Positions 30,623 through 39,629 of a DNA stretch of 64,000 nt are shown here, piece by piece (position 1 is the stretch's first letter; each line of letters starts with the position of its first letter). The position numbers and the translations under genes are program-made. The notes under the pieces are model-generated. The model ran no database searches and was not told the DNA's origin. It saw only the letters and a list, made by a program, of their open reading frames with translations. The stretch is from Mycobacterium intermedium. Lineage in GTDB: Bacteria > Actinomycetota > Actinomycetes > Mycobacteriales > Mycobacteriaceae. The stretch covers positions 1 through 64,000 of the forward strand of contig NZ_MVHT01000009.1 in assembly GCF_002086275.1 (NCBI RefSeq), given 5' to 3'.

Positions 30623-31288
30623 TCAGATTACCCGGGTGAGCTCGCCGGAAAGGTTGTATTGCAACACTTTTGAGCCGCGGGGGCCACTGACCGGCACTGA
30701 GATATGGGGTTCGGGATCGTTGGCAAAGGTTTTGTCCACCGTCAACGAGCTGACCTTCGCGTCCTCGACCCCAGAATCCTTGATGGCGGAATTCAAGATG
30801 GCACTGAGCACTTCCGGCTTGACCGTGTCGCTCGAGAACTTGCTCTCCTCGATAGCTCCCGGCTCGTTGTGGCTGACATCGACCGGCGAGATTTCTACGC
30901 CCCCTGTGCCGCGGTACTCGTACTCATCGACGTTCTCCCGCTTCTTGGGGTCAATCGCCTTCACCTGTACCGCGGTCAAGGAAACTGTGACCTCGAGGTA
31001 GTCGGCCGGGTTGGCGCCGATCCTGGCGTTGATCGCCTTGAAAGCCTTGGTCAGGTTCTCGGTGGTCCACTGCTGTTGGACGCTGGAAGGCACGCCGGGG
31101 CCGGTCGAGATGGTCACACCTCCCCCTTGCGACGGCACCGGGGCTCCGGGGGCCGGCGATGCGGTCGCCGCCGGCGGGGAGGCGTGTTGTGAATGATGCA
31201 AGGCTCGGCCGAGGAACCGTGAGCACCCCGCCGACGCGAGAACCGCAATGAGCAACACAGCGGCGACCAGGCGTGCCCGCAACACCAT
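30623..31288 (-). CDS. Putative lipoprotein of unknown function
   Basis: From the ATG at 31288 (GGAGG site a few bases upstream) the protein has 221 residues. The signal peptide MVLRARLVAAVLLIAVLASA ends in a lipobox with Cys at ~21, then a His/Pro/Ala-rich linker. The ~150-residue mature domain reads QQQWTTENLTKAFKAINARI at its start and contains DYLEVTVSLTAVQVKAIDPK and NVDEYEYRGTGGV. I do not recognise the family. It converges on mmsB (6-bp gap) and lies downstream of the MarR gene. Confidence 0.75.
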   Translation of the reverse strand: MVLRARLVAAVLLIAVLASAGCSRFLGRALHHSQHASPPAATASPAPGAPVPSQGGGVTISTGPGVPSSVQQQWTTENLTKAFKAINARIGANPADYLEVTVSLTAVQVKAIDPKKRENVDEYEYRGTGGVEISPVDVSHNEPGAIEESKFSSDTVKPEVLSAILNSAIKDSGVEDAKVSSLTVDKTFANDPEPHISVPVSGPRGSKVLQYNLSGELTRVI

Positions 31289-31364
31289 CGTTCTGCCTCC
31301 TAGGACGAAATTCGCTAGGCGGACACTACCCGACTTGTCTTTCGCATTTCGGATAATGACCGGC

Positions 31365-31865
31365 CTAAAAATCACCCGCGTTGCGGCGCAGCGTCTCGAT
31401 GGACGACACCAACGCCCGCGATTCCTCCTCGGACATACCGATGTCGGCGAACACCTGCTCGTTGAGCGTGACGGTGGCGTCCTCGACGGTGGAGCGACCC
31501 AGGTCGGTGATCTCTACCAGCGTGGTTCGGCCGTCGGTGGGATGCGGCACCCGCCGCACCAACCCGTCTGCCTCCAGGCGGCGTATCGCGTGCGTGACGC
31601 TGGTGACGTGCACCTGCAGCCGGTCGGACGCCTTGGTGATCGGCAACGCGCCGGTACGGCTGAAGGCCAACAATCGCAGCAATTCGAATCGGGAGAAGCT
31701 CAGGTCATACGGCCGTAGCGCGGCCTCGACGCGCGCCAACAGAATCTGATGCGCCCGCATGACAGACGTCACCGCGACCATGCCCTGCGCCACGTCGGAC
31801 CACCCGGCGCGCTCCCAGTTGGCGCGGGCGGCCGCGATGGGATCAGGCTTCGGCGAGGCGGCCAC
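31365..31865 (-). CDS. MarR-family transcriptional regulator (Rv0737-like)
   Basis: This 166-residue protein from the GTG at 31865 (GAAAGGG site upstream) has a winged helix-turn-helix at about 50-115 (FSRFELLRLLAFS, ASDRLQVHVTSVTHAIRRLE, wing HPTDGRTTL). The frame is open upstream to ~31940, but the shorter form matches Rv0737. It diverges from the ABC transporter, whose SigL-type promoter lies in the 59-bp gap, so it may modulate that promoter. Its ligand is unknown. Confidence 0.87.
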   Translation of the reverse strand: MAASPKPDPIAAARANWERAGWSDVAQGMVAVTSVMRAHQILLARVEAALRPYDLSFSRFELLRLLAFSRTGALPITKASDRLQVHVTSVTHAIRRLEADGLVRRVPHPTDGRTTLVEITDLGRSTVEDATVTLNEQVFADIGMSEEESRALVSSIETLRRNAGDF

Positions 31866-31889
31866 GCCCTTTCTTACCACTAGTTGCGC

Positions 31890-31917
31890 TGAACCGGCCC
31901 GGGCCGAGCCTCGTTGT
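31890..31917 (+). promoter_or_regulatory. SigL-type promoter for ABC exporter
   Basis: TGAACC (31890-31895), a 16-bp spacer and CGTTGT (31912-31917) match the SigL consensus (TGAACC, 16-18 nt, CGT...). The predicted start, seven bases past the -10, is 31924, one base before the ATG at 31925, so the transcript should be nearly leaderless. No ribosome site is needed or seen. Confidence 0.65.
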
Positions 31918-31924
31918 ACCCCAT

Positions 31925-32650
31925 ATGGGTCGCGACGCACCCAGCGATGGGTTGGACATCCAGCTCCGCGATGTGGTGCGCCAATACCGGGTAGGCGGTC
32001 AGACCGTCCGTGCTCTCGATGAGATCAGCCTGGGGCTCCGGGGCGGGCACTTCGTGTCGATCGTGGGCCCGTCGGGGGCGGGCAAGAGCACATTGCTGCA
32101 CTTGCTCGGCGCATTGGACTCCCCCGATTCGGGGTCGATCACCTTCGCCGGCGACGAGATCGGCCGCCTCAGCGACGAGGAGCGGTCGGAGTTTCGCCAT
32201 CACCGCGTCGGCTTCATCTTCCAGTTCTTCAACCTCCTGCCGACCCTGTCGGCCTGGGAGAACGTCGCGGTGCCGCGGCTGCTCGACGGCGTCCGGTTGC
32301 GCAAGGCCAAGCCGGATGCCATCCGGTTGCTGGACCGGGTCGGACTGGGCAATCGGATCGACCACAGACCCGCCGAACTGTCCGGCGGGCAAATGCAGCG
32401 GGTCGCCGTGGCCCGCGCGTTGATGATGGATCCCCCGCTGATCCTGGCCGACGAACCGACCGGAAACCTCGACTCCATCACGGGCGCCTCGATCTTGGCG
32501 CTGTTGGCCGAGATGGCGCACGACGCCGACCGCGGCCGCCTGGTGGTGATGGTGACCCACAACGCGGACGCCGCGGCGGCGACGGACCGGGTGATCACGC
32601 TGCAGGATGGCCGAGTCGGCTCCGACGAGTTGTCGGCGGTCCCGCAGTGA
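31925..32650 (+). CDS. ABC transporter ATP-binding protein, MacB/LolD type
   Basis: This 241-residue ATPase has Walker A GPSGAGKST, Q-loop FQFFNLLPTLSAWEN, signature LSGGQMQRVAVARAL, Walker B LILADEPTGNLD and H-loop MVTHN. The FFNLLP and PTGNLD features are those of the MacB/LolD family, which drives mechanotransmission rather than classical import. The stop overlaps the start of the permease (GTGA). In size and partner it resembles Rv0986-Rv0987, but I cannot claim orthology. Confidence 0.92.
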   Translation: MGRDAPSDGLDIQLRDVVRQYRVGGQTVRALDEISLGLRGGHFVSIVGPSGAGKSTLLHLLGALDSPDSGSITFAGDEIGRLSDEERSEFRHHRVGFIFQFFNLLPTLSAWENVAVPRLLDGVRLRKAKPDAIRLLDRVGLGNRIDHRPAELSGGQMQRVAVARALMMDPPLILADEPTGNLDSITGASILALLAEMAHDADRGRLVVMVTHNADAAAATDRVITLQDGRVGSDELSAVPQ

Positions 32651-35166
32651 GACCCGGCTCGGGGATCGCGGCCGCGGCAAGCCGGTTGCGGCTGTTCAGC
32701 CTGCGCGAGCTCGCGGTGCACCGGCGGCGCACATTCGCCTCGATCGCCGTAATGGCCGTCTCCGCAATGTATCTGGTCGCCATCTTCGGCATCTTCGGTT
32801 CGATCAGCGAGTCGGTCGATCGGCTTTCGCATGGCATCGCCGGTGTCGCCGAGTTGGAAGTTTCGGGCATCACCGATGCAGGATTCCCGGACAGCATCAG
32901 GGCGGACGTCGCCGCGGTGCCCGGTGTGGAGAACGCGGTGCCGATGATCCGGACCTCGGCATCCACGGCGTCGGGACCGGTCCTGCTGCTGGGCGCGGAC
33001 GCGAACGTCGCCGCGTTGCGGGGGGCTCTGAAAGATGCCGTCGTCGAGCATGGTTTGGCTGGACCGGCCCCCAGCTCGACTCCGGCACCGAACGGTGTTC
33101 GGGTGGGCCCGGGCGTCGGCCACGCCAAAGGCGAGTCCTTCCAGCTGGGTTCGGGTTCGGTCACCGTCACCGAGGTGCTCACGGGCAAGCGTCTGGCAGC
33201 CCTCAACGAAGGGCACTACGTCCTCGCCCCACTTGCGTTGGCTCAGAACGTCACCGGGCGACAGGGACAACTCGACTCGATCCTGATCACCACCAAACCG
33301 GGCACCGACCTCGCTGTCGTCCGCGCCAAGGTCACCGCAGCCGTGCAGGGACGGGCGCTCGTCGCGGAACCGAGCATGCGTGGCGCCCGGGCGGGCGACG
33401 GCGTCAAGCTGATGAACTACATGGGCCTGATGGGCGCCATGGTCGCATTGGCGGTCGGCGCCTTCCTTGTTTACACCACCGCGACCATGGCCATCACCCA
33501 GCGCCGACCCGTCATCTCGATGCTGCGCGCGATCGGCGGGCGGCGGGCCACCATTGTGCGCGACATGCTTGCCGAAGCCGCGATCCTCGGCCTGATCAGC
33601 GGAGCGATCGGGTCAGCGCTGGGAATACTGATGGGCCGCATGGCAATTGGCCGATTGCCACCCGCGATCACCCAGGGACTGGAAGCCCGCATCGAATACT
33701 GGCTGCCCCCCTACGCGATACCGCTCGCCGTGTTGGCCACCGCGCTCACCAGCGTGGCCGCCTCGGCGATGGCCGCCCGGCAGGTGTACAAGGTGTCACC
33801 GATCGAGGCGCTGGCGCCGGTCGGGGTGTCGGCCGCCGACCGTGTGCCCCGCTGGCTGCGGGTCGCGTGCGGGTTGGCAGCGGTCGCCGTTCTGGCGGCG
33901 TCGATCGCGGTGGTGGCCAACCAACGAGGGGCGTTGGCCTTCATCGCGATGTCGGCGGTGTTCTGCGCCGAGATCGCGCTCGGCTTCGCGCTTACCGTGC
34001 CGATCGTCAGAGCCACCGCCGCAACAGCGCGGGTGTTCGGGTCGGTCGGGGCATTGGCGGCGGCGACCATCGAGCGCGCACCGCGACGGGTCTGGGCAAC
34101 GGTGATGACGGTGCTCATCGCCGTGGTCACCACCGTGGCGATCACCGGCACCAACAACGACATGATCCGGTCGGCTCGCGGCATCTTCGCCCCGGTCGCG
34201 GATGTCCCGGTGTGGGTGAGCGCGGATCCGCCGGACCGCTACCCCACCAGCGTTCTGCCGCAGGGCCTTTCCGCGACGGTGGCCGCGGTCCCGGGGGTGG
34301 CCCGCGTCACCGAGGGGGCGTTGGCCTTCGCCGTGGTCGGCGGCACCCGGGTACTGCTCGACGGGTTCTCCCCTGGAACCGCCGACGCGCTCTACCGCGC
34401 GCTTGACGCGAAGGTGCGCAACGACGTGCTGGCCGGCCGCGGCGTGGTGCTCTCGCAGAATCTGGGTAAAACCCTGGACGTCCGGGTCGGCGACGCGCTG
34501 CGCCTGCAAACGCCGCACGGCGTGCAGCAGGTACCCGTGCTGGCCCTGGTGCCGTTCTTTTCGACCGTCATCGGGACCGTCGGTATCAGCCTCGAACAGC
34601 TGCGCGCATGGTTCGATCGCCCGGCGGCCACCACGCTGCAAATCACCGCCGGACCCGGCGTCAACGCGGAACGACTGCTGGCCGACGTCCGCGGGGCCGT
34701 ACCGAACCCCTACCACGTGTACGACGGCCACGCCGAACTCGCCGGCCTGGAAGCGCCACTACACCAGAGCATGTTCATCGCCAACGCCGTCTGGATCATC
34801 GTGGTGCTGGTGGCCGCGGTCGCGCTGCTCAACACACTGACGCTGTCGGTGCTGGAACGGCGCCGCGAAATCGGTGTCCTGCGCGCCATGGGATCGAGCC
34901 GCCCCTTCACGCTCCGGATGGTCCTGGCCGAGGCCGCGGGCATCGGTGTCGTCGGCGGGGTCTTGGGCCTGATTTTCGGCCTGACGGACCAGTGGCTGTT
35001 CAGCCTCGTCAGCGGGGACACGATGAATTTCCAGGTGGGCTTCCAGCCGAGCTACATGGCGCTCGTCTTCACCGTCGGTGCGCTGGTGCTGAGCCTGCTC
35101 GGCTCGCTGCCACCCGCCCTGCGCGCCGCGCGGTTGAACATCATCGAGGCCGTCAGCGTCGAGTAA
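32647..35166 (+). CDS. FtsX-type ABC transporter permease (MacB-like, 839 aa)
   Basis: This is a large permease with two FtsX units. One N-terminal helix (~33-55) is followed by an extracytoplasmic domain and a helix cluster at ~260-450, then a second outside domain (~500-690) and a C-terminal cluster (~710-835). Such two-unit permeases pair with one ATPase to move lipids, lipoproteins or small molecules outward. The GTG start overlaps the ATPase stop. Nearness to a SigL promoter and to the biosynthetic operon makes it a candidate exporter for that product; this is inference. Confidence 0.9.
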   Translation: MRPGSGIAAAASRLRLFSLRELAVHRRRTFASIAVMAVSAMYLVAIFGIFGSISESVDRLSHGIAGVAELEVSGITDAGFPDSIRADVAAVPGVENAVPMIRTSASTASGPVLLLGADANVAALRGALKDAVVEHGLAGPAPSSTPAPNGVRVGPGVGHAKGESFQLGSGSVTVTEVLTGKRLAALNEGHYVLAPLALAQNVTGRQGQLDSILITTKPGTDLAVVRAKVTAAVQGRALVAEPSMRGARAGDGVKLMNYMGLMGAMVALAVGAFLVYTTATMAITQRRPVISMLRAIGGRRATIVRDMLAEAAILGLISGAIGSALGILMGRMAIGRLPPAITQGLEARIEYWLPPYAIPLAVLATALTSVAASAMAARQVYKVSPIEALAPVGVSAADRVPRWLRVACGLAAVAVLAASIAVVANQRGALAFIAMSAVFCAEIALGFALTVPIVRATAATARVFGSVGALAAATIERAPRRVWATVMTVLIAVVTTVAITGTNNDMIRSARGIFAPVADVPVWVSADPPDRYPTSVLPQGLSATVAAVPGVARVTEGALAFAVVGGTRVLLDGFSPGTADALYRALDAKVRNDVLAGRGVVLSQNLGKTLDVRVGDALRLQTPHGVQQVPVLALVPFFSTVIGTVGISLEQLRAWFDRPAATTLQITAGPGVNAERLLADVRGAVPNPYHVYDGHAELAGLEAPLHQSMFIANAVWIIVVLVAAVALLNTLTLSVLERRREIGVLRAMGSSRPFTLRMVLAEAAGIGVVGGVLGLIFGLTDQWLFSLVSGDTMNFQVGFQPSYMALVFTVGALVLSLLGSLPPALRAARLNIIEAVSVE

Positions 35167-35173
35167 GCCTGCC

Positions 35174-35229
35174 GAGCAGACGCAAAATCACCCGCGGCGG
35201 GCCTTCTCGGGGTGATTTTGCGTCTGCTC
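35174..35229. terminator. Bidirectional terminator-like hairpin
   Basis: This perfect 20-bp inverted repeat (35174-35193 with 35210-35229, loop 16 nt) lies in the 79-bp gap between the converging permease and PPE genes. The left arm holds GCCGAGCAGACGCAAAA, a motif shared with the hairpin at 63387-63450. Position and strength suggest transcription termination in both directions. Confidence 0.75.
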
Positions 35230-35245
35230 GCCGTGCAGCGTGAAA

Positions 35246-36112
35246 TCAGAAACCCACCGGAAGCAATGCAATAAACAGGGGGGCCAGCGGATCGGTGAAG
35301 GGCAGGGCGATGCCGCTATTCAAGAACGGCAGGACCGGACTCTGGAAGTTGTTAATTGTCTGTCCGGGTGCACCCAAGCCGGTCGAGGATTCAAATCCCG
35401 AAGTCAAAGTATTGGTGAAGAACGGACTCGAAATCTTTAAGCCGACAAAGTCATTATCGGCCGCGTCACCAAGAGCGGTGAGGGTGAACGGCCCGAACGT
35501 CTGGGTCTGACTCTCGAAGGACGGATCTCCCGGCACCGGGTTGGTGATCGGGTTGAAGCCCAGGAATCCGGCGACTTGGGTGGCGAGGTTGCGCAACGAC
35601 TGCTGCCACGGAGCCAATTGCGCGGCGGCCGCCGAGACCCCGGCGTGATAGGCCGCCATGGCTTCGACATCCTGCGCCCACATCGCCTCGTAGTCGGCCT
35701 CCATGGCCGCGATGGCCGGCCAGTTCTGCCCGAAGAGATTCGACATCAACAACTGCACCAAGCCATTTCGGTTGGCCTCCACCAACAGTGGATGAATCGT
35801 CGCCGCCCGCGCCGCCTCGAACGAGTCGACAATCGCTTGCGCCCGCCCGGCCGCCCCCGCGGCCTGCGTTGCGGCCGCGTTGAGCCACCCCGCGTAAGGA
35901 GACGCGGTGGCCGCCATGGACTGCGCGGCCGGACCCTGCCACGCCTGATCCACCAGCCCGGACGTCACCGACGAAAATGACGACGCCGCCGCGGACAATT
36001 CGTCCGCCAATCCGTTCCAGGCCGTGGCGGCCGCGAGCATCGGGGCCGAACCCGCACCGGAAAACAAGCGCGCCGAATTAATCTCCGGCGGCAGCATTGG
36101 AAAATCAACCAT
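35246..36112 (-). CDS. PPE family protein
   Basis: This 288-residue PPE protein starts [19 protein letters not shown] from the ATG at 36112 (GGGGG site upstream). Residues 1-~180 form the helical PPE domain, with [20 protein letters not shown] near its end. A ~100-residue unique tail, AT-richer and with no repeats or known domain, ends in LPVGF. No PE partner gene is adjacent; it would need a PE protein from elsewhere for ESX-5 export. It follows the biosynthetic operon on the same strand but appears to have its own promoter. Confidence 0.92.
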   Translation of the reverse strand: MVDFPMLPPEINSARLFSGAGSAPMLAAATAWNGLADELSAAASSFSSVTSGLVDQAWQGPAAQSMAATASPYAGWLNAAATQAAGAAGRAQAIVDSFEAARAATIHPLLVEANRNGLVQLLMSNLFGQNWPAIAAMEADYEAMWAQDVEAMAAYHAGVSAAAAQLAPWQQSLRNLATQVAGFLGFNPITNPVPGDPSFESQTQTFGPFTLTALGDAADNDFVGLKISSPFFTNTLTSGFESSTGLGAPGQTINNFQSPVLPFLNSGIALPFTDPLAPLFIALLPVGF

Positions 36113-36140
36113 GACAGCCCCCTGTTCAAGCAAATCAAAT

Positions 36141-36168
36141 TTTATACCTCTGTGCGCAATGAATTCAA
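36141..36168 (-). promoter_or_regulatory. Putative sigma-A-type promoter of PPE gene
   Basis: On the minus strand TTGAAT (36168-36163), a 16-bp spacer and TATAAA (36146-36141) lie in an AT-rich stretch. The predicted start is near 36134, ~22 nt before the PPE ATG. The boxes are good for a mycobacterium and unlike the SigL sites nearby. Confidence 0.5.
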
Positions 36169-36192
36169 GATTGTTGCGTATTCACGCGCCGG

Positions 36193-36828
36193 TTAATTGA
36201 CGATTAGGGTGGCAAATCCCTGCAGATGAGGTTTGCACGGAAAAGGCACCGGAGTCCGGGCAATGCGGCGCAGTCGCGACGTGTCGAACCCCGCCGCGGC
36301 GATGGCGTCGACCGTCCGACGGTTGGGATGGCAACCGGAGGACAGCCAGGACCACGGCGTGGCGATCAGATCCTGCAGTCGGCCCACCAGACCCCCGCCG
36401 CGGACGTGTTCGAGGACCACCAACCTGCCGCCGGGAACCAGCACCCGCCGGATCTCGCCCAGCGTGGCGGCGACATCATCGACCGAGCACAACACCAACC
36501 CCACGTAAACCGAGTCGAAGCTGTTGTCGGAGAACGGGATCGACTCGCCCGTCCCGTCGACGATGTCGGCGGTGATGCCATGTCGAGCGGCAAGACGCGA
36601 CGCCGCCCGCCGGAATGCGGACACCGGCTCGACTGCGGCAACCGAGGTCACCGTCGACGGCAGGAACTTCAGGTCGGCGCCGGGACCGAGTCCGACGACC
36701 AGCAGTCGGCCGGTCGCATCAGCGATCGCCGCTCGGCGATACCGGTTGTAGAACAATCGGTCGAACACCGGCATCCCGAGCCGATATACATAGGGGAACA
36801 ACGGATTACCGCACGTAATTACCAGCAT
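36193..36828 (-). CDS. Class I SAM-dependent methyltransferase (last gene of SigL operon)
   Basis: This 211-residue methyltransferase has SAM-binding motif I LLVVGLGPGADLKFLP, acidic motif VAAVEPVSAF, post-I VDGTGESIPFSDNSFDSVYV and LVPGGRLVVLEHV. It resembles small-molecule or phospholipid methyltransferases (UbiE/Coq5-like). The ATG at 36828 overlaps the DUF4389 gene by 23 bp, so it is translated within the same operon. A late product-tailoring step is plausible; the substrate is unknown. Confidence 0.88.
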   Translation of the reverse strand: MLVITCGNPLFPYVYRLGMPVFDRLFYNRYRRAAIADATGRLLVVGLGPGADLKFLPSTVTSVAAVEPVSAFRRAASRLAARHGITADIVDGTGESIPFSDNSFDSVYVGLVLCSVDDVAATLGEIRRVLVPGGRLVVLEHVRGGGLVGRLQDLIATPWSWLSSGCHPNRRTVDAIAAAGFDTSRLRRIARTPVPFPCKPHLQGFATLIVN

Positions 36829-37405
36829 CCAATCGGTAGGGCGGATACTCGTCGCGCATCAGCGATACGTAGACCGCGACCCGATACCGCCATCGGACAA
36901 TGCCCATCAGAAGATCGAACATGCCTTGGTTGATCGTCCCGGTGCACAACAGCCACACCGCGTTGATGACGCACAGCACCTGCAGCAGCGGCTCCATCGC
37001 CCAGCAGAGCACTATTTGGGGCAGGCCCAGCAGCCACTTCACCAACACCACCCACCTGGTCAGCCGCTCCGGATAGTCGACCTCGAGGTCGCCGGGATAG
37101 TCCGGCCGGGCGGCGAGGGTGAACGGCGGGTACTTGTCGGTGGTGTTCATCGGGAATCGGAAATTCATGACGCGCCACGACCAACGCAGCACTCCGACGT
37201 TGCAGTCGAAGATGGGGCGCGGATACCGTCCGGTGAACAAAATCGCAACGCCGGCAACGAAAGTCAGTATCGGATAGACCAGGTAGAGCACGATCAGGAT
37301 GGGGTAGTGCGGGACGGCCAGCACACACCACTTGACCAACCAGAGCCAGCGCGACGGCGCATCGATCCCGCCGCGCACGCGCACCAGATCGGCCTGCTCG
37401 CTCAC
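36806..37405 (-). CDS. DUF4389 membrane protein
   Basis: This 199-residue protein matches the DUF4389 pattern: a double repeat of a membrane helix and the sequence FTGRYPRPIFDCNVGVLRWS, later LCTGTINQGMFDLLMGIVRW. About three or four hydrophobic helices are visible (~28-58 and ~125-160). Its GTG start overlaps the monooxygenase stop (GTGA). Function is unknown. Its place inside a biosynthetic operon hints at a membrane-bound tailoring, scaffolding or transport role. Confidence 0.85.
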   Translation of the reverse strand: MSEQADLVRVRGGIDAPSRWLWLVKWCVLAVPHYPILIVLYLVYPILTFVAGVAILFTGRYPRPIFDCNVGVLRWSWRVMNFRFPMNTTDKYPPFTLAARPDYPGDLEVDYPERLTRWVVLVKWLLGLPQIVLCWAMEPLLQVLCVINAVWLLCTGTINQGMFDLLMGIVRWRYRVAVYVSLMRDEYPPYRLDAGNYVR

Positions 37406-38589
37406 CGCACACCCCCGGCCAACAGGTCGCGGCTGATCTGCGCCGACATCCGGCGGTGACTGGTCCCACTCAGAAATGCCCGCAACGCCCAGGTATGGAG
37501 CCGGTCCGAGATCATCGCCGCCGGTGTGAGCACCGACTCACTGTGCGACACCTGCAGCGACGCGACCTTGGACACCGCCCTGACCCTGCGCCGCCTGGAT
37601 CTTTCGTACCGACGTAGCGCGCCGGACAGGTCGTGGGCGTTGGTGTTGTCGCCGACGTCCGAGATCGCCTTGCACAGCACCATGGTGTCGAGCAGCGCCT
37701 GATTTGTCCCCTGGGCCAGCGTCGGTGGCATGGTGTGCGCGGCGTCGCCAAGCAGCGTGACCGCACCTCGCGCCGGAGGGGGGATCGGGTGGCGATAGTG
37801 CGGGTATGGCGAAGGCGCGAGGTCTTCGTCGGTCAGGGCGGCCAGGACTCGATCGACCAGCTCGGACCATCCGGCGAAGTGGGCCCGGATCATCTCGATC
37901 GGGCGGTGCGGCCTGACGAAGTCGTGTGACCACGGCAGGTCGAACCACCACTGCACGTCGCACTCACCGGCCGGCCACAGCCCCGTGTTACCACGGTTGC
38001 CGATAATCACCTGGGCGACATGCCTTTCCGTGAGGTCCGGCAGCGTCACCAACCCCTGCCAACTGCACCACCCGGTCGGCTTCGCGTGCCCGCCGCCGAC
38101 CACGGCTCGCACCGTCGAGTGCAGGCCGTCCGCACCGATCAGCAGATCGCCCTCGGCCGAACGGCCGTCGTCGAACTCGACCCGGACGCCGCGCCCCGCT
38201 GAGCGCCCGCTGACCACCGCCACCACCCGGGAGTTGCACCGGATGCGTTCGGCGGGAAAGCCCTTCAGCAAGCGCTCCAGCAGCACGCGGCGTGGAACCA
38301 TCCGAACCGGTGCACCCCAACGCCGCACCATTGCGGTCACGTCGAACGTGGCGAGCGCGCGGCCGCTGGACGTCAAAACCCGCACGGTGGATAACACCTG
38401 GCCGGCCCCGTCCATGTCGACGCCTAGCTGCCCCAGCACCGTCTCCCCGTTGGGCCAGATGGTGACGGCACCCCCACCCGCCTCCACATCCGGTCGCCGC
38501 TCGAACACCGTGACGTCGTGCCCGTCGCGCACCAAACCCCGGGCGACGGAAACACCGCCGACGCCGGCGCCGACAACGAGCACCCTCAA
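37402..38589 (-). CDS. FAD-dependent monooxygenase (PHBH-like)
   Basis: This 395-residue flavoprotein has FAD motif GAGVGGVSVARGL at residues 7-19, the DG-type motif LIGADGLHSTVRAVV and the GD motif TLLGDAAHTMPPTLAQG. That is the layout of aromatic-ring and polyketide hydroxylases. I chose TTG at 38589: it has a GGAGG site six bases upstream and overlaps the preceding stop (TTGA). A long upstream open frame (to 39177) overlaps the aminotransferase and is not real. It probably oxidises an intermediate of the pathway. Confidence 0.9.
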   Translation of the reverse strand: MRVLVVGAGVGGVSVARGLVRDGHDVTVFERRPDVEAGGGAVTIWPNGETVLGQLGVDMDGAGQVLSTVRVLTSSGRALATFDVTAMVRRWGAPVRMVPRRVLLERLLKGFPAERIRCNSRVVAVVSGRSAGRGVRVEFDDGRSAEGDLLIGADGLHSTVRAVVGGGHAKPTGWCSWQGLVTLPDLTERHVAQVIIGNRGNTGLWPAGECDVQWWFDLPWSHDFVRPHRPIEMIRAHFAGWSELVDRVLAALTDEDLAPSPYPHYRHPIPPPARGAVTLLGDAAHTMPPTLAQGTNQALLDTMVLCKAISDVGDNTNAHDLSGALRRYERSRRRRVRAVSKVASLQVSHSESVLTPAAMISDRLHTWALRAFLSGTSHRRMSAQISRDLLAGGVR

Positions 38590-39629
38590 GCCGGCCTCCC
38601 CACCGCGGCCAACACCGCCTGGGTGGACGCCCGGCTGCCCACGGTGATGCGCGCACCGCCGTCGGGATACACCCGGACCCGCAGCCCGTTGCCGGTCAAC
38701 TCCCCGCCCCACTGCCGACCCCTCGACGGCAGATAGACGAAGTTCGCGTGCGCGTCCGTGGTGTAGATCCCCAGGGCGCCCAGCCGCTTGCGCAGATACC
38801 GCCGTTCGGCGGTGATCAACTGAACCCGTTGCAGCAGTTGGTCTTCGGCGTCGTAGGAGGCCGCAACCGCGAACAGGCCGGTGATCGCGATGCCGAAGGG
38901 GGGCTGCTGAGCTCGTAGCGCCCGGGCGAGTTCGACGGAGGCGAGGCCATAGCCGATGCGCAATCCGGCCAGGCCGTACGCCTTGGAGAAGGTTCGCACC
39001 ACCACCACGTTGGGGAATCGCTCGATCAACTCCGAAACGTCGAGCCGATGCTCGGGTGCGACGAATTCGATGTACGCCTCGTCCAGCAACACGACGGTGT
39101 CCGTCGGCACCTGCCGCAGGAATCTCAGCACCGCAGCCCTGGGCTCGATGGTGCCGGTCGGGTTGTGCGGCCGGCACAAGACCACCATCCGAGCGTCGGT
39201 CGCCGCGTCGGCCAGTGCGTCAAGATCGTGCTGACCGTGCTCGTCGAGCGGGACATGCACCGAGACCAGTCGGGCCATCTCGGCGAAGATCGGATATCCG
39301 TCGAAGGTGGGGGCCGCCATGACCATCCGATCGCCCGGTGCGGTCAGCGCATGCAGTGCCTGCAGGATCACGCCCGTCGCACCGGCACCCACCACCACCT
39401 GGTCCGACTGGGTCGGGTGTACTCCGGCATGACCGGCGATCAACCGGCGCAGCCGTTCTGGCAGCAACTCCGGGTAGCGGTTGGCCGCATCGACCGAGCG
39501 AATCAAGGCCGTCCGGACCGCCGGCAGCGGCGGGAAAGGCATCTCGTTGAGCGACAACGCAAAAGGATCGATCGCGTGTGGCAGCACACCGGGTATCCCG
39601 TCGTCGACCACACTCGGGACGGGCTGCAT
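38586..39629 (-). CDS. PLP aminotransferase, histidinol-phosphate/aromatic type (HisC-like)
   Basis: This 347-residue fold-type I aminotransferase has HNPTGT, VLLDEAYIEF and the PLP lysine in RTFSKAYGLAGLRIGYG. Such enzymes act on histidinol-phosphate, aromatic amino acids or secondary-metabolite ketones. Its location in an operon with no histidine genes argues for a specialised substrate. The ATG shares one base with the upstream stop (TGATG), and its own stop overlaps the monooxygenase start. Confidence 0.9.
   Translation of the reverse strand: MQPVPSVVDDGIPGVLPHAIDPFALSLNEMPFPPLPAVRTALIRSVDAANRYPELLPERLRRLIAGHAGVHPTQSDQVVVGAGATGVILQALHALTAPGDRMVMAAPTFDGYPIFAEMARLVSVHVPLDEHGQHDLDALADAATDARMVVLCRPHNPTGTIEPRAAVLRFLRQVPTDTVVLLDEAYIEFVAPEHRLDVSELIERFPNVVVVRTFSKAYGLAGLRIGYGLASVELARALRAQQPPFGIAITGLFAVAASYDAEDQLLQRVQLITAERRYLRKRLGALGIYTTDAHANFVYLPSRGRQWGGELTGNGLRVRVYPDGGARITVGSRASTQAVLAAVGRPA

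Noticed and set aside
31920..31929. CCCATATGGG palindrome over the ABC start codon
   Set aside because: A perfect 10-mer, but it overlaps the start codon and could be chance; not called as an operator.
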